Source: Symsagittifera roscoffensis (taxonomy: Eukaryota; Xenacoelomorpha; Acoela; Convolutidae). Taken from it: 64,000 bases of DNA. This document shows, piece after piece, positions 1 to 12,900 of this stretch. The DNA lies in contig NC_087062.1 of assembly GCF_963678635.1 (NCBI RefSeq), positions 45,088,395 to 45,152,394 on the forward strand, given 5' to 3'. Made by a program: the position numbers and the translations under genes. The notes below the pieces were generated by a model. It saw only the letters and a list, made by a program, of their open reading frames with translations, did not search any database and was not told the DNA's origin. The first letter of the stretch is position 1. Every line of letters begins with the position of its first letter.

Positions 1-936
1 AATCGTGAAAGTACGTTTCAATGAACTGACAAAACTGTTCCTGAACTGATGAGTACCTGTGATCAGAAAATCATCCACGTGGGACAACACGAGGCCTTCC
101 AGCTCTGATGAATCTGTCTTCATTGTGAACAGAGATGGTTCAGTTTCACATTGTTTCAACCCGTAATCACTGAAAACTTGCAAAACTTTGGAGAACCAAT
201 GCTTAGAAGCATCTTTCAAACCATAAACCGGTTTCTTAAGTCTCCAAAGTACGTTTTGCTGTTCTGACTCTAGAGGAGGTCGTATGAATACGTCTCTGTT
301 CAGCTTGTCACTCTGGAGAAATGCGGTTTTGACGTCAAGAATGACAATTTCCCAATTGAAGAATTCAGCAATCGACAGAAAAATGCGTATGACTTCACGT
401 GTAACCACAGGCGATTCTTTATCATGTTTCGCGATATTTTTCTCCAGAAATCCTCTTGCCACCAGTCTTGCCTTGGGAACTTCTGAGCCATCTGCCAGTT
501 TTTTTAATGTCAGAACCCAACGAGTATCTATTGTTTTCTGGCCGCAGTCTGATACTGGTTCGTATACTCCTAAATCAAGCCAAGAGTCGAGCTCTTTCTT
601 TTTTGCGGGTTTGAAATCTACATTAGTGGGAATTTCTGAGACAAAACATTCTTGTAATTCCTCGACATGATCAATGTTGTCAACGCGGTCAAAATCCATC
701 CAGCCAATGCTCCCTTTCACATCTTCTGGTGACTCATAAAGAACATTGTAACAATTTTTCCACTTCCCATTAGCTTTTCCAGCACGTCCATCGATAACTC
801 CTTGGAAGTCTTCGATCTGTCCAAGTTCGTTCGCCGCAGTGAACTTTATTTTGTCGTTTTTCTTGAATTTGTTCGGAACTTCACGCTTCTGATCAGAAAT
901 CACTTCTGGCACTTTGTCAACTGACTGAAAAATGGA
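1..936 (-). pseudogene. Copia reverse transcriptase, N-terminal part, cut by window edge
   Basis: The - strand frame is open from about 936 to the window edge. Landmarks in order: TRWVLTLKKLADG, KARLVARGF, the first catalytic aspartate in ILDVKTAFLQ, VYGLKDASKHW, and LSHVDDFLITG with the catalytic aspartate pair near position 75. These are the core palm motifs of a Copia reverse transcriptase. The VYGLKDAS form rather than YGLKQSP hints at an animal Copia lineage, but I cannot assign a clade. There is no start codon of its own; it belongs to the polyprotein starting at 3427. Confidence 0.88.
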
Positions 937-939
937 AAT

Positions 940-1537
940 TCATGTCTGAATTTTCTCCTCTGCAATCACCGCATCGTCAGCAGCGCCTGGTTCACAGATG
1001 CTATCGTCCAAACTGACGGTGTTGGGTTCCAAAATCACCTTCTCTTCAACAGAATCTGATACTGCTAACAGCTTTTCCGACCCTGGAACGTCAAATGAAT
1101 AGCAAGAAAGGTCTGTTTCGTGGACTTTTGCAACTTGTCCTCCGTTTCTCACGTACAGAATTTTACCGTCTCGTCCGATAACTTTACCGGGGCCACTCCA
1201 GCGTCCAAAACGCCTATAAAACACGCAGTCGTCTACTTGAAAATGCTGCTTGACGTTCCACACGTTGTGCCTCAGTGCTCTGCGGATACGTTCACTGTGT
1301 TCTGCTTCAATATAGAACTTTCTAGCATTTTCTGATCCGAGAAACCACGAACTCGGAAACACCATTAGACTCAAGTGTTGGTAGTTTGGCGTCAATTACT
1401 CCACTGAACGCTGGGTTGTAGCCGAATGCAATTTGAGCTGGAGTGAATCCGTGGACATTGTGCAGGTTATTATGTGCGGCCGAGGACGCGGCTAAAATAG
1501 TATCCGCGTCCAAATCAGGATGCTCAGCGTGAATTTT
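940..1537 (-). pseudogene. Copia integrase C-terminal region, broken
   Basis: This continues the preceding ORF in the same frame to about 1335 (AHNNLHNVHGFTPAQIAFGY is a typical integrase tail). It then shifts frame and continues to the stop at 940 with a basic, tryptophan-containing stretch (WSGPGKVIGRDGKILYV) like the DNA-binding end of Copia integrases. A TGA at about 937 ends this frame, but the same frame reads on into the reverse transcriptase. The frameshift and stop are read directly. That they are inactivating rather than programmed is inference. Confidence 0.8.
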
Positions 1538-3427
1538 TTAAAAACTCTCTTTCAAAACGGAATTGTTCCTTTCACAAACACCGTTGCTAAAAGGCGAATA
1601 TGCAGCTGTAGAGATAGTTCTAAAATTCAGTTTCTCGCAAAAATCACGCAGCAAATCACTCTTGAACTCTCCGCCATTGTCGGTTAAAATGGACGCTTTC
1701 GGAGGCCCGAAAACTGTCACCCAGTACCTGTAGATAGCACTCACGGCACTCTTGGAAGTTTTATCAGGAACTGTCACCGCAACACAGAAACGCGAAAATT
1801 GGCAAATGATCTGGAGAAACCATGTGCCATTTTTCAAGCACGACAAATCAAGAGCAACAGTTTCGTTGAAAGAAGAACTTAAAGGCAAACTCACGACTGG
1901 TTTCCTAGCTGGTTTTGCATTCGCTTGGCAAAACTCACACTGCTCCAGACACAAGTCGAGTTCACGTTTTGAAAACTTGTATTTGGCCGACGTGAGCAAC
2001 CGACTGAGAGCAGTTGTGCTACAATGACCAAACTCTTTGTGGAGTTTCTTCAATTCCGTAGCACTTATAAATTTCTTCGTATCTGATGTCACGAAAGCAG
2101 TCGCACTCGCTTGCAAAGACCTCCCAAGACTAAACAGCGGTAACAAGTTATGTCCTGACGATGTACTTGTGAGAGACACAGTGCGTCCAAAAACTTGAGC
2201 ACTGTCAGAACTGGTGTCCAACTTGAATTTGGCTCGTTTCAACGCCTTTTTACTGATGAGTAAAGGTAATTCACCCTCTATAACATCAGCTTCGATAGTG
2301 CATTGTCTCCCAACGATAAAACAGGGAATTTTAACGCGGAAAATAGCTGTCTGGCGACCCATGTTTCCAAAAAGAATCCGAGTACTTGAATCAAAGGTTT
2401 CCACGACAACTTCTGGAGACAAATTACGCATAAACAAATCTAACCAAACCGCTCCACAGACACTGGAGGTGCAACCAGTGTCAATTATGCCGTGATTTCG
2501 GCACTCATTCAGCAGTTTTAAATTTGTTGCAAAAGCGGCACCAGTTTCGGGTTCTTGCAGTCCAGAAAACATAGCAAAAGTCACCATTGACTCGAACTCT
2601 TCTTCAGTTTCCCCTTGAGCTTCCAGGGCTTCCTCCACGCTTGACGACGCATTTTTATGACTTGAAACTCGTTTGGAACTTCCAGCATTATTCGAGTCTG
2701 GACAGTCTTTGACATAATGAAAAATCGATCCGCATGTCATACAACGTGTGATGTGTCCCTGTTTGTTGCGTGGATTGGTTCGTTTCTCCACACCACCACC
2801 TTGCTTCTGCGTGTCACTCTTGCGATCGTCTTTGCGCTTATCCCACTTTCTGCTACTGTGCTTGCCAGCAAAAAACGCTTCTTGCTTCACCCGTATTTCG
2901 CCTTCGGCACTCTCGCTAATTCCGACAAACATACGGCGAAGAACTCTTTTAACATCGGAGTACTTCAAAGAAGTAACAGCAGAAAGTAACATTTGTTTCT
3001 GGGACTGTTGTAAATCAACAACTTCTAGCAGCTTGCAACCCTGAAACTCTTCTGGCAGCGAGAGACAATGACTTTTCAGCTTCGTGTAGCGCCTCTCAAA
3101 CTCAATAAGAAAAGAAGACATCGACAAATCCCCTCTTCTGAACACTTCAAAATTGTGATACGCTTCATAAGCACTGTCCACTGATTCTTTCTGAAAATTG
3201 GCATCCATTACAGCCAAGAGAGCGTCCATCCCCTCGTCGCTGTTAAGTTGATTGACACTGACAGATATGGCTACTTCTTTGTACTGGCCTGTCAGAGACA
3301 ACTTGACAGCAAGCGCTTGTTTCGTTTCAGCTATATCCGTCATTCTTCGCCAAATGTCGACTTCAGAACGCCAACTGTCGCAAGATACACCATCACTCAG
3401 AGATGGTGGATTCTTGTAAGAGGCCAT
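1538..3427 (-). CDS. Copia gag - protease - integrase core (truncated by an in-frame stop)
   Basis: The 629-residue ORF starts at the ATG at 3427. Residues 1-180 are a Copia-type gag. A CCHC zinc knuckle (CMTCGSIFHYVKDC) lies near residue 230. The protease active site is IIDTGCTSSV near residue 317. The HHCC zinc region of integrase (HKEFGH ... CEFC) follows near 465-500. The integrase core carries all three acidic residues in normal contexts: ALDLSCL, TDNGGEF and GVCERNN. The family role is packaging, polyprotein cleavage and integration of cDNA. The ORF stops at a TAA near 1538 that looks like a point change within an A-rich codon pair, because the same frame continues with recognisable integrase sequence. 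Confidence 0.9.
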   Translation of the reverse strand: MASYKNPPSLSDGVSCDSWRSEVDIWRRMTDIAETKQALAVKLSLTGQYKEVAISVSVNQLNSDEGMDALLAVMDANFQKESVDSAYEAYHNFEVFRRGDLSMSSFLIEFERRYTKLKSHCLSLPEEFQGCKLLEVVDLQQSQKQMLLSAVTSLKYSDVKRVLRRMFVGISESAEGEIRVKQEAFFAGKHSSRKWDKRKDDRKSDTQKQGGGVEKRTNPRNKQGHITRCMTCGSIFHYVKDCPDSNNAGSSKRVSSHKNASSSVEEALEAQGETEEEFESMVTFAMFSGLQEPETGAAFATNLKLLNECRNHGIIDTGCTSSVCGAVWLDLFMRNLSPEVVVETFDSSTRILFGNMGRQTAIFRVKIPCFIVGRQCTIEADVIEGELPLLISKKALKRAKFKLDTSSDSAQVFGRTVSLTSTSSGHNLLPLFSLGRSLQASATAFVTSDTKKFISATELKKLHKEFGHCSTTALSRLLTSAKYKFSKRELDLCLEQCEFCQANAKPARKPVVSLPLSSSFNETVALDLSCLKNGTWFLQIICQFSRFCVAVTVPDKTSKSAVSAIYRYWVTVFGPPKASILTDNGGEFKSDLLRDFCEKLNFRTISTAAYSPFSNGVCERNNSVLKESF

Positions 3428-3449
3428 TACAAACTACCTCCTGCTACCA

Positions 3450-3524
3450 TAAAAAAAACTAAATTACAAAAGGGGTCCTTCCGTTTAGTTACGGTAAGTG
3501 CACAAGCTGGATAGGGCCATACCA
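3450..3524 (-). repeat. Copia LTR/leader segment, inverted match at 33130-33205
   Basis: About 75 bases just outside the gag start match, in reverse orientation and with a few differences, positions 33130-33205. Shared words include CTAAATTACA, CCGTTTAGTTACGGTA and GCACAAGCTGGATAGGGCC. Similarity ends near the putative primer-binding site, as expected at the inner edge of an LTR, but no clean CA terminus is visible. The outer LTR end was not located. Confidence 0.6.
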
Positions 3525-3596
3525 GCGATATAAAAATGCATATTTATCAGCAATGATGTCATAAATCAGCATTAAATGCATCGTCGTAATATTAAT

Positions 3597-5577
3597 TTAT
3601 CTTAGCCGTCCTTCCTCTACAATAGCGCTTATGGAGTTGTCGATGAAGTGATCTTTGCGTAGCGATCTGCACCCCCTTATACAAAGTATAGAGCTCCTCA
3701 GGAGCGCGAAGCTTATTTTAGTTCTTATGTAGTTTATAGATTCTGGATAGCTTTCTTGTCTTTTTTCACTTAGTGTTTCGGCCAATTGCTGCATCGTCCG
3801 CGTGGCTGTTGGAGCACCGCCACCGGTGCATCCAAAAATTAGCGGGCTGAAGCTACTCTGCTCTACGTTTAAAATTCTTTGCTGATATTCGGAGTTCTTC
3901 AGCGTTTCGTGGTATTTGTATGCATCCTTATGCAGTTTTCGCGATGTTTTGGCATATGGGTTGAAAATTTTCACATCAAAGAAAGCGCGGCTGAATCGTG
4001 AACCCCAAAGTCCGTTTGCCTTAATGTGAAGTCGTGCCTCATCTTCAGTTGTGGTTGAATTGTTGACAAAGCTTTCGCCTTGCAACGGCTGAAGTTTCGG
4101 CTCAATCTCGACGTCATGGCAAACCTCGTTCATGAGGTTGGCGAATGTGTCTCTAATTTCATTGTGTCTGATGTGTGTGTAACCACCCTTTGCACAGTGA
4201 AGCGCATGTGTCAAGTTAAAATCAACACCACATGCACATGTGAGTGGGGTTTTGGTTGGTTCCCATCCGTATCTTAAGTAAATACCATCTCTGAACTCTG
4301 ATTTTTTCAGGTTGAAGTTGTATCTGCTCAGTGGTAGAGCATTGAGCCAGTTAGAGGCTCCCTTTTCAGAGGCCAGGTCGATTGCGTATTTATCTGTTTC
4401 ATTTAAGGAGTTAATGAGGTTTTTTTTTCGATTTGTTCTATCAGTTTTAAATTTTTTGATTTTCGTACATATTTTTTCTTGCTGTGTTACTGCTGTAATA
4501 GTATCTTGAGATTCCAGTACTAGTGATGTTTCCTTAGACCATTCGAGGTAGCTTTCATGATCGGATGGCAGCTTGATGTTAAGTCCGCCCATTTTAAGGG
4601 GTAAGGAAAATATCTCACGGAATTGGGGGTTTAAAGTGTCTTTACCGACTAGTTTAGGTAATAATTGTTCTTTGATAATACTTTCACATATTTCTAAGTT
4701 TTCCATAGTGTTAGACGTTGTTCTGGCAAGAAATGAAAGCTTTTCTTGAACTCCTTTAGTATAGCAGGCATAAACGTTTTGAGGGGAGGTTTTAGCGATT
4801 TTCGTTAGTTTTTTCAAAATTCTGATTTGCTCATTCTGTTGAAATTCCAGGAACTTTTACATTCAGATTCTGTTCCTATAACTGAACCAAGAACTTGGGC
4901 TCCTGCCTTTATAGTGATTCCTGTATTTGCGAAGATTTGCTGAGCTGCACCGAGTTTTTCATCCTTGACAATGAGTTGGCATTTGGATGCTTTCAAGTGG
5001 TAGCCGAAAAATTTACCCAGTGATACAATTTTATCGAGGACGGTTCGTAGATTGCTTAATTTACCGACTGCGTTTCCGTCGTCTGCGTACCATTTCTGGG
5101 TTACATCGTCTACTGATAAAAGTTTTATGAGGGGTATTATGGCTAGACCGTACATGGCCATTGCTAGTGGATCCCCCTGGGTTGTCCCTTCTTGAGAGTA
5201 GATTGTTTTTTTTGTTAACGAATAGTTTAGATGGATTGGATTAGGAGTTCTTAATTGCTGTTAAAAGGGAAGGGCAGGTATTTTCGATGTTTTTTAATGC
5301 CAGCTTTTGGTTCAGCGAGTTGAAAGCGTTTTCGGCATCTATCAGTAGAACAACATCGGCGGAAGTTTTGCTGTATTGATCTCTTAGCATGTGGATCGCA
5401 TATTCAATGCCACATTTTTGTCCTAGGCAGAGTTGGTAGTTTGAACCGAGCGACATGAGTTCGTTTTGTAGGCATTTAGTTATTGTTCGATCTATTATCC
5501 TACGCATAACTTCTCCTATGCCTATGGGTCTTACCCCTGGATTCTTATCTAAGGGTATTAAACTGCATGCGTCATAT
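3597..5577 (-). pseudogene. Reverse transcriptase plus finger and nuclease-like domain, frameshifted
   Basis: Reading leftward: LIPLDKNPGVRPIGIGEV and VVLLIDAENAFNSLN (RT, 5241-5577); a short disrupted stretch with EGTTQGDPLAMAMYG; then WYADDGNA with the catalytic aspartates near 5080-5095. A further frame change near 4814-4870 leads to the last ORF (3597-4817). This contains a finger-like CACGVDFNLTHALHC...RHNEIRD and a nuclease-like EARLHIKANG...AFFDVKIFNPYA. In relatives as I remember them the first motif carries an aspartate where this copy has histidine; this is recollection, not a comparison I could run. At least two frame disruptions (near 5165-5240 and 4814-4870) make this copy dead. 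The stop at 3597 is the natural-looking end of the protein. Confidence 0.8.
5573..5577. repeat. Target-site duplication CATAT, left copy
   Basis: CATAT directly precedes the left LTR (TGTAACATTC). The same five bases follow the right LTR at 28529-28533. Five-base duplications are usual for Gypsy integrases. Confidence 0.9.
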
Positions 5578-6491
5578 TGTAACATTCGTCTACTGCAGTC
5601 ACACATGAGGCTTAAGAAAAATAGGCCCTATAACCACTGGCTCAAGGGTCAGGGACACTATCTCTTGTGTTTTTCTACCTCAAGAACGGTCGGAGCCAGT
5701 TCGGTTCGCTTGTGACATGAGACTACGACCCGTTACAGCTTAAAGGCTACTACTAAAATATCCCCCCACTCTAGAATTAGAAACGTCCCCATACTTAGGT
5801 CTCTAGATACCCAAAATACATGAACGCCGTTAAAAACCGGGTTGGAACAATCCGTTAAGTTACTTTTTATTAGACAGTGGAACTTTGATCCATTTCAGAT
5901 GGATCAACCTAAAACTCGCCTTACCTCAACATCACAATTATAAAACACACTCTAGGAATTTAAATTAAGTACTCACATTGTAGCACGCTCAAGAACCAGG
6001 AAGTAAATAAGTCGGTAAACAACTCAAGAATTAATAAAGTAACTAATATGAGTTTAATGTTAGTCAGTTTTAACAACAAGAACAAGTTTTTACTCTAGAC
6101 TGCAAGTTCTCGTGAACCATTGGGACACTCAAGCTGTCCACCTTTCCACCGAAGGTTCACTCTAGTCCAGTCAATAATAGTATTCCAATCGTAACAATCC
6201 AATTCGTGGGAATGCTCTCGTCTCTGTTTCAGATGGGACAGCTCTACTCTAGGTTATTATTGCTATTGAAATTGCGAATAGCAATTTCCCACCGATTTTT
6301 CTAGCAACTTTCCCGCGATTGTTATTCAACTGTTCTGAAATTGTTCTGATCTCTTTTTCTGATTTTCAGTTCTCGCGAGAAAATCGTGCATGACAGGTTC
6401 CATTCGAAATTTTGAAAAATTAAATTTCACTCCAAAATCAAGTGTTTTTTTCTTCTCTCAAGGTCAAACTTCCAAATATGACCGACTGGCA
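5578..6491 (-). repeat. 3' LTR of the giant Gypsy element
   Basis: It is identical to 27615-28528 except at one position by my base-by-base reading: 6246 is a, while 28283 is t. It contains six copies of CTCAAG, all in the same orientation. In element direction it begins TGCCAGTCGG and ends GAATGTTACA. Confidence 0.95.
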
Positions 6492-6923
6492 CATACTCCC
6501 CGGACTCGAGATCGATGTCCTCATCGCGCGCTGTCTTCTGCCAGTGAGTCCCAGAAAAACCGAGTGTTGCTCAAGATACAGTGCCAGTGGTCATTTACAG
6601 AAGTTTGCAGCAGATTTAAGCTTATCTACACCCCAAAATTCACAGCCATTTAAAATTTTCACGCTATTGCTAAACAGCAACCAAAATCTGAATACACCTG
6701 CACCCTTGAATTTTCGCTTTTCAAGCCAATCATTTTAAAATCTCTTTTGTCCTATTCAATCAGGAAATTGTCATGCAGCATTTCGATTTATATAATAAAT
6801 ATAGTATATTAGTAACAATATTTGCTTTGTTAAAATTTCTTTTTCGTGAATCCAAGTTTCACTCGGATCCACGCTCAAGCCACCCTTCCCTCTCAAGACT
6901 CAAGATCCATCCAATTTGCCCAT
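6492..6923 (-). other. 3' untranslated region of the giant Gypsy element
   Basis: 432 bases lie between the stop of the second ORF and the 3' LTR, without a convincing gene. The bases next to the LTR read GTCCGGGGAGTATG on the - strand, a plausible polypurine tract for second-strand priming. The rest is AT-rich with several CTCAAG words (for example near 6868-6902). Confidence 0.7.
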
Positions 6924-9900
6924 TCATCTCGTACTCTTCGCCTTGGAGGTACTGCATCCTGAAGTGCTAGATGCGGCAAACTGTCTCAACAGTTCCTCTT
7001 CATCATCGGGACTAATCACAATCTCCTCCCAAGCCTTCAGCTGTTCATAGGATCGCATCCATTCTCTCTGCTCCTGCAATCTCTTTGCTTGGTTGGGTAG
7101 TGCCTTCACCCTAGCTTCTCGGTTCAAGCAAAAGGAGTTGTGCAGGCTCAAGCTCACGTTCTTCGCCAGGTCTTCCTCTAGTATCGACTCCCTCGCTTTG
7201 GTATTGTCTCTAGACATCTTCCCCACTCTTTTCCATCCCGTCGTGATCGCATTACGATGGGTTAGCAGGGGTCTCTTGAAAGCTTCCGGCCCAATCTCGG
7301 CCTGGAACTGTCGATACTCTTTTTGATGTTTTCTCATGTGATCTTTCGTTGTCATGTACAACCAAGACGTCAGTGTCGCCCGAAACCATGGAAAGTACCT
7401 CAAGCGACTCCATACGTGCCTGACTTCCGTCGGTATGGCGAATACTTTGCACGCAGTCTCAAACAACTCGAGTCTCCTGCTGTAGTCTATCGCGTATATT
7501 GACTCAGCCGTTGGCTTCGTCGCCTCCCGATACTTCGTTATATTCTCTTCTATCCATCTCAGAGCTAACATCGTACTCACTACTAAGAGCGTCACCTTCT
7601 GCCGGTGATCCGGTAGTCCGATCGACCGAATCTCTTCCACATCCCACACCAGGCAAAGGTTCTTGTGATCTGGATACCACACCGTTTGTGCCAAACAGTG
7701 GCATGGGCATTCCCCATGAGAGATCTCAATGCTCCTGAGATTACGCTCCCCTGAGGCTTCCAAGAGAGGCTCAAGCTCCATCATTTTCTCGTGCATCGTG
7801 TCGTTGTCTTCCAGGTTCGGAGTACTTCCCACAGGTTTCCCGATCACGTTTTGTCTCTCGTGATCGCTCGTGTTTTCTCTTTCCAACTTCAGAAGATCTT
7901 CTCCCCAGATTTCGCTTAAGTCATCTCTCAATTCTTTTGGTACTGTCCCTTTGATTTTTCTCAACAACTTGTGCGAGTGATGCGACATCCGAGCCAACCT
8001 CACGCACTTGGGCACTGAGAAGGCCTTGTCCACCAGTATTCTCTGGCTGGACACTTCCACCATCGCCATGTGTAGCGGGTAGTGACTTCCGCACAAGTTG
8101 GCCATCATTGACCCTATCAGCGATTTCGCGTTCAATGGCAAGCCATAAGCTTCGCTCATGGGAAATCCCATTTCCGCCTCAAGACCAACCTTCCAGCTCC
8201 GGATGTGTTTTTGAGTCACCTGCAACACCCCGGGCCATGATTCTACGCTCAACGCCGTCACTAAATGATGTTCAGACTCCAGTCTCTCCAGTGCCTGCAG
8301 ACCACACATTCTCGAGAAGAATCCGAGAGCTGTCGCTATATTCACCGTGGTTCTCGCGTAACATTCCGCTATTATTTGCACTTCACTTTTCTCCCTTTCT
8401 GTGATGTCTTCGAACCAAGTGACCAGGTCCTCTTTTTGAAACGACAGTATTCTGACGCATGACCGTCCATCGCAGATGTGCTCTCCGTTCCCACACGTCG
8501 AATCCAGACAGCTACCCGGCTCCAATTTCTTTGCTGACCCGGGGTCGCTCGTCCTTTCGCTTGGCTCTTGCATCTGGGGCGTGATTAGCTTATGTAGCAC
8601 ACTCAACTTCGCCAGATCTTCATCTTCCGTTGGTGCTAACCTCACTCGCTCTGTGGTTTCCTCGATTAGACTTGCATGGGGATGTGGACACCAGGAGGGT
8701 CTTAGTAGCTTCCATATCACTCCCAAGTTCGTGGTTAACAAGCCATTTCCACCGCCCATGTTCACTTCAACTCTCTTGTTTGAGCGCGGTATGCTTATCA
8801 CCTCTGGTGTTTTCTCAAGAATCAGGCCCAGGCTCGGCCCCTCTTTTTCCACCGCGTCTATTTCCATTATTCTTTCTGTCCAAAACTTCAGTAGCTCCGC
8901 TACCTCATGGTTTCTGTGGGCTCCTCCAGCTTCCGAGTCTAAGAAGGGATTGTAGGCTATTCCCATCACTCCAGACACATATTGGTATTCCCCCTTCTCA
9001 CTGAGTCTCGAGTACTGTTCTGACGAGGCCAGGTTACGGTGAACATCATGTTCTTCCTCGAACTTCTTATTAGAGAACCTCCGTACCTCGTCCAGCTTTC
9101 GATGGTTCTCTAAGGATAGTCTGGAACCATCTTCTTTCTCTATTCCTGTACTCTGATATACGTTCAAGATGATCGTTGAGACTCTTCTCTCCATGGTTTT
9201 ACTTCCACTTGCTCTCTGGTGGCATGCCAGGATGGTGCTATCAGACATCATTGACATTGTCCATCTCAAGAAACATGTGACATCTTTTCTTCTAGCCAGG
9301 CTCAAGCCTGAATTGTCCCTGGCCACGTGTTGCATCAGTGCCTGATACACCTCTAGCTTCTTGCTTCCCAACTTCAGCCTGTCATACGAGGTCAATGTCT
9401 CCAACTCTATTCCCACCAGACTCCAGGTGAACATTAATTGTCCCGCAGTTCTAACGAAGGGATTCGCCATTAGTGGCGGTGCTGATGAGGATGTCCTCAT
9501 CGCCTCTTCAAAATGATCCTTCAACAAACTCTGCCAGGACCTCTTCAGATGACTTGCCATCTCTATCTTATTAACCTCGGCTTTTTGCTGGGTGGCCCAA
9601 TTGCGTCGCCTGCGAGCTATTCCACTGTCCAACTTCTTCAAGCAGTCCTCCATTTCCTTCAATGTTTCGAGGGCCACCCACCACGTCCGGGAAGTGTTCC
9701 TCGTCTTGTTCCTCTCCAATGGATCACTCGTCACTTGTTTGCCCATGTCCTGATGTGCCTTCGAGATCCATTCTTTGCCGATCTCCACTTCCCCTACCTG
9801 TCCGTTCGTTGAACCTCTCTTCACGTTTACCTTCTGAGGCTTGAATTCTTCTTCTGACGTCGAACTGGTGGAAACCTCTATTTCCTTTTCTACTTCAAGT

Positions 9901-12900
9901 GGTTTCCTGAGCTCCGAGCTGTTCTTGTATGCCGCCGTCTTGCATCGGGCCAAAACGATGGGCGCCGTCTCTCTCAAGTTTCCTTCCGAAACAGCATCCA
10001 CTGAAGGACTACCCCATCCTTCCACTTCTCTCTTCCTCTTGCGAGTCTTCACATCTCTGCTCGAGGGTGTTGTGGCTATCATCATTGATTCGACCTCTCC
10101 ATCCACTCCTTCCAACTCTTGCCTCCCCCCTGCTCGAGCCTTAAGGATATTAGTACTTTTAATCATATTACTAGTCCCAACCTTATCCCTTTTTATATCA
10201 TCAACCATTTTATCCACAGTTTTTTGTTTCAGAGTAGAGCTGTCCTCACATTTCTCTTTTCTAGTCTTCGATCGTGCGTTCCTCAGCTCCACTAGCTTGT
10301 TCAGCAGCTCTTTTCTTGCTTTCTCATCCAGGCCCGTTCCTATCAGGAGCGGTTCCCCGAATCTCACTACTGCGTCCCACAGTTCCTTCTTGAACTTGTC
10401 CAGCGTCGTCTCGCTGCCCACTTCTCGATTGAATTCCCCCAGGAATTCCTGCCAAGCGTCATCCTCGAGAGATCCCAAGAATATGTCCCTGTTCCCTTCG
10501 AACGTGTTCTTCTCCCTTTCCTCCGAGCTCAAGAGTAACATCCCCATATTGAAGGTCTCACCTGCCAATGGCAACTCTAGGTTCTTCCGCGGGGACGGGT
10601 TCAGAGGTGGTGTGGCAGTATCTGCCCAATTCTCTTCGCTCAAGTCTTTCAACAGCTCTTGAGTGGTGAGTTCCTCCCCTGATGGCCCTGGTTCAGGTGT
10701 ATTCCCCACCTCCATGTCTTCTCCAGCTTCACTGAGAGTTTCATCTATACTCTCTTCCTCTGATTCATTTCTTCTTCTCTCGAGAATTCTTTTGAATCGA
10801 TCCTCAACGGGTCCACTCCTCTTGTCTCCAGGCGTGTCTACAGACAGTGGTGACGGTGTCGTAGGATCCAGCTTTTTATATTCCGTCAGGGCTACATGCA
10901 GTTGACCTGCTGCATCTAGTTCTGTTCCCTCCTGTGTCACTTCTACTTGTTCCAAGCCATAGGGTGCCTTGTATTTTCTCGTGGCAAATTTCATTTCGTC
11001 CACCAATGCGACGTGTCCCTCCATCACGATCATCCTGCCATCATCCCATATGGGTAGCATATTCTCAAGTCCTTCCTTCTCAAGAGTCCTCAAGACTTTC
11101 CGCACCTCATATCCAGGGGGCTGCGAACCTCTACTCTTTTTCGCTTGCGTCGTCCACGAATTTACCTTCATCTCGCTGGTGTGGAAGTAGACTGCCGCCG
11201 TGTAGCCGATGAACAGGGGATCCCAGCCATCCGTGAAATGCCTCTGCGTTTCCTCCGTCATCATCTTCGCCATTATGGAGGGAACCACCAAGGGACTATT
11301 CATTCCCAAGGTCATCCTCCTGACTGTCGGGAACTCAGGCATGGTGGCTGGTAGGATTTCTTTCTCCATTATGGCCTCCAGCTCCCTCTTGACTAGCGCA
11401 AAGCACTCCTTCCAGGCGGGGATTCTCAAGACTTCTCGTCCGTTGGCCGTCAATGGGTTTAGGTTCCAAAACTTTGGATACATTTCAATGGGGCCCTCTC
11501 GCTTGCCTCCCATTCTACATTGCATTTGTCCCCTGAAGTTGCACACCATCATCTCGGCATCTTTCACTTTTCCGAAGAGTACCGTGTTGCTCATACGCGC
11601 CCTGAGCACCTCCTGCTGACACCAATTCAGCGCTGTACCATCCAGTACGCTGATGAGACTCAAGTGCGTCACCGAGTGGCGATACGTTATCACCAGGGGA
11701 TCTGGAAACGCGTACGTCACTGCTGGACCATAGATGCAGGTCACCACCTCCTCTAGACCTCGGATTATCCCCATTGGGTCCGACCTCATTGCCAGGCACA
11801 GGTCCGTCAACAGAGGCATCCCTCTGTTCGCCTTCTCCCATTCTTCTCTCGAGGTTGGGTTCTCATCTTCACCCGTCATGTATCGATTCTGCATCATGAG
11901 GTATTGCACCAGCAGTGTCTTCAACCCTGCGGCACACTTGTAGGAGCTGGTTTCAATGCTCGTGTGGACTCTCCCCATAGACAGAGGTTCTCCATATTCC
12001 ATTAACCGATGAAACGATACCAATTCCCCATGGGTCAAGAGTACTAGTGCCAGATACCCATCAACTCGAAGTGTCTCCACTCCTCGACTAAACATGTATG
12101 CTGGGCCCATGTTGAACAAGTATCTGGGGTAAACCAAATACAGGGCCAAGAGCAGGCTGATGGACATGCCCAGTATCTCCTGTACGAAGGCTCCGAAGAT
12201 AGTCGCCGTGGTGCCGAACACTCCTGCCAAGAATTCTCTCTCCCAGCAAGGACTCAAGAACTTGAGAATCTCGTAATCTCTCCTAGTCTTCAATTCGCCG
12301 TTGGCGTGCTCTCTCCAAAATCCTCCAATCGTCTTTTCATTGGCGGCCGAGACAAATCTAGCCACCGTCATGTCTCTCGTTTCAGCTAGCTCCAGTTGCT
12401 TCTCTAGAAAACTCCAGATTTGTTTCACGAGGAGTGGTGCTTCCTCCCTCGTCTTATTCGTGACGTTCTCCAGCCTTGGTGTCAGGAATGGCCACCAGCC
12501 ATTCTCTTGAGTCAAGCGATATTTCATCGATTCTAACTGTTTCTCCGTCTCGACCACATTTCTTCTCTCGTTGCTGGGACCTCTAGTCCTGCTGGTGGAA
12601 TTTGCGACTTTCACATCCATACTCCGGAACCACAGGCTGGCCGTCAACTGGTTTATCGCCGGGTGGTCGTCCCCGATGACTGGGCTGAACTTGAGTTGTC
12701 TAGCAAAGTTCGATATCTCTAGCAAGAGTACCTCATCCAATACAATCAGGACGTCGGCCAGTCCGTAAAAGCCCCTCAGTGCATGAGATATGTCAGCCCA
12801 TGCGGCCGGCAATTCTGATTTGTAAAGCCTCAAGTTCAATGGCTCCAGCTCTCGATTGGGGGCTGCCATCAGAATCCGCCATTCACTCCCTTCTGCTATC

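Larger units (their letters stand above)
1..3524 (-). mobile_element. Ty1/Copia retrotransposon, 3' end outside window, damaged
   Basis: Reading leftward, the order is gag, zinc knuckle, aspartic protease, integrase, reverse transcriptase. Integrase before reverse transcriptase is diagnostic of Copia. The element runs off the left edge within the RT, so RNase H and the 3' LTR are not seen. The right end is approximate. A stretch at 3450-3524 recurs inverted at 33130-33205 and probably marks LTR or leader sequence. A possible primer-binding site (TGGTAGCAGG on the - strand, near 3440-3449) sits about 15 bases before the gag start. Two in-frame stops (near 1539 and 937) and one frameshift (near 1335) break the polyprotein, so this copy is not autonomous. 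Confidence 0.9.

Noticed and set aside
9841-10662. 273-codon Ser/Leu-rich open frame on the + strand
   Set aside because: It is antisense to the acidic low-complexity part of the Gypsy second ORF; Ser/Leu bias is expected from the reverse complement of Glu/Lys codons.
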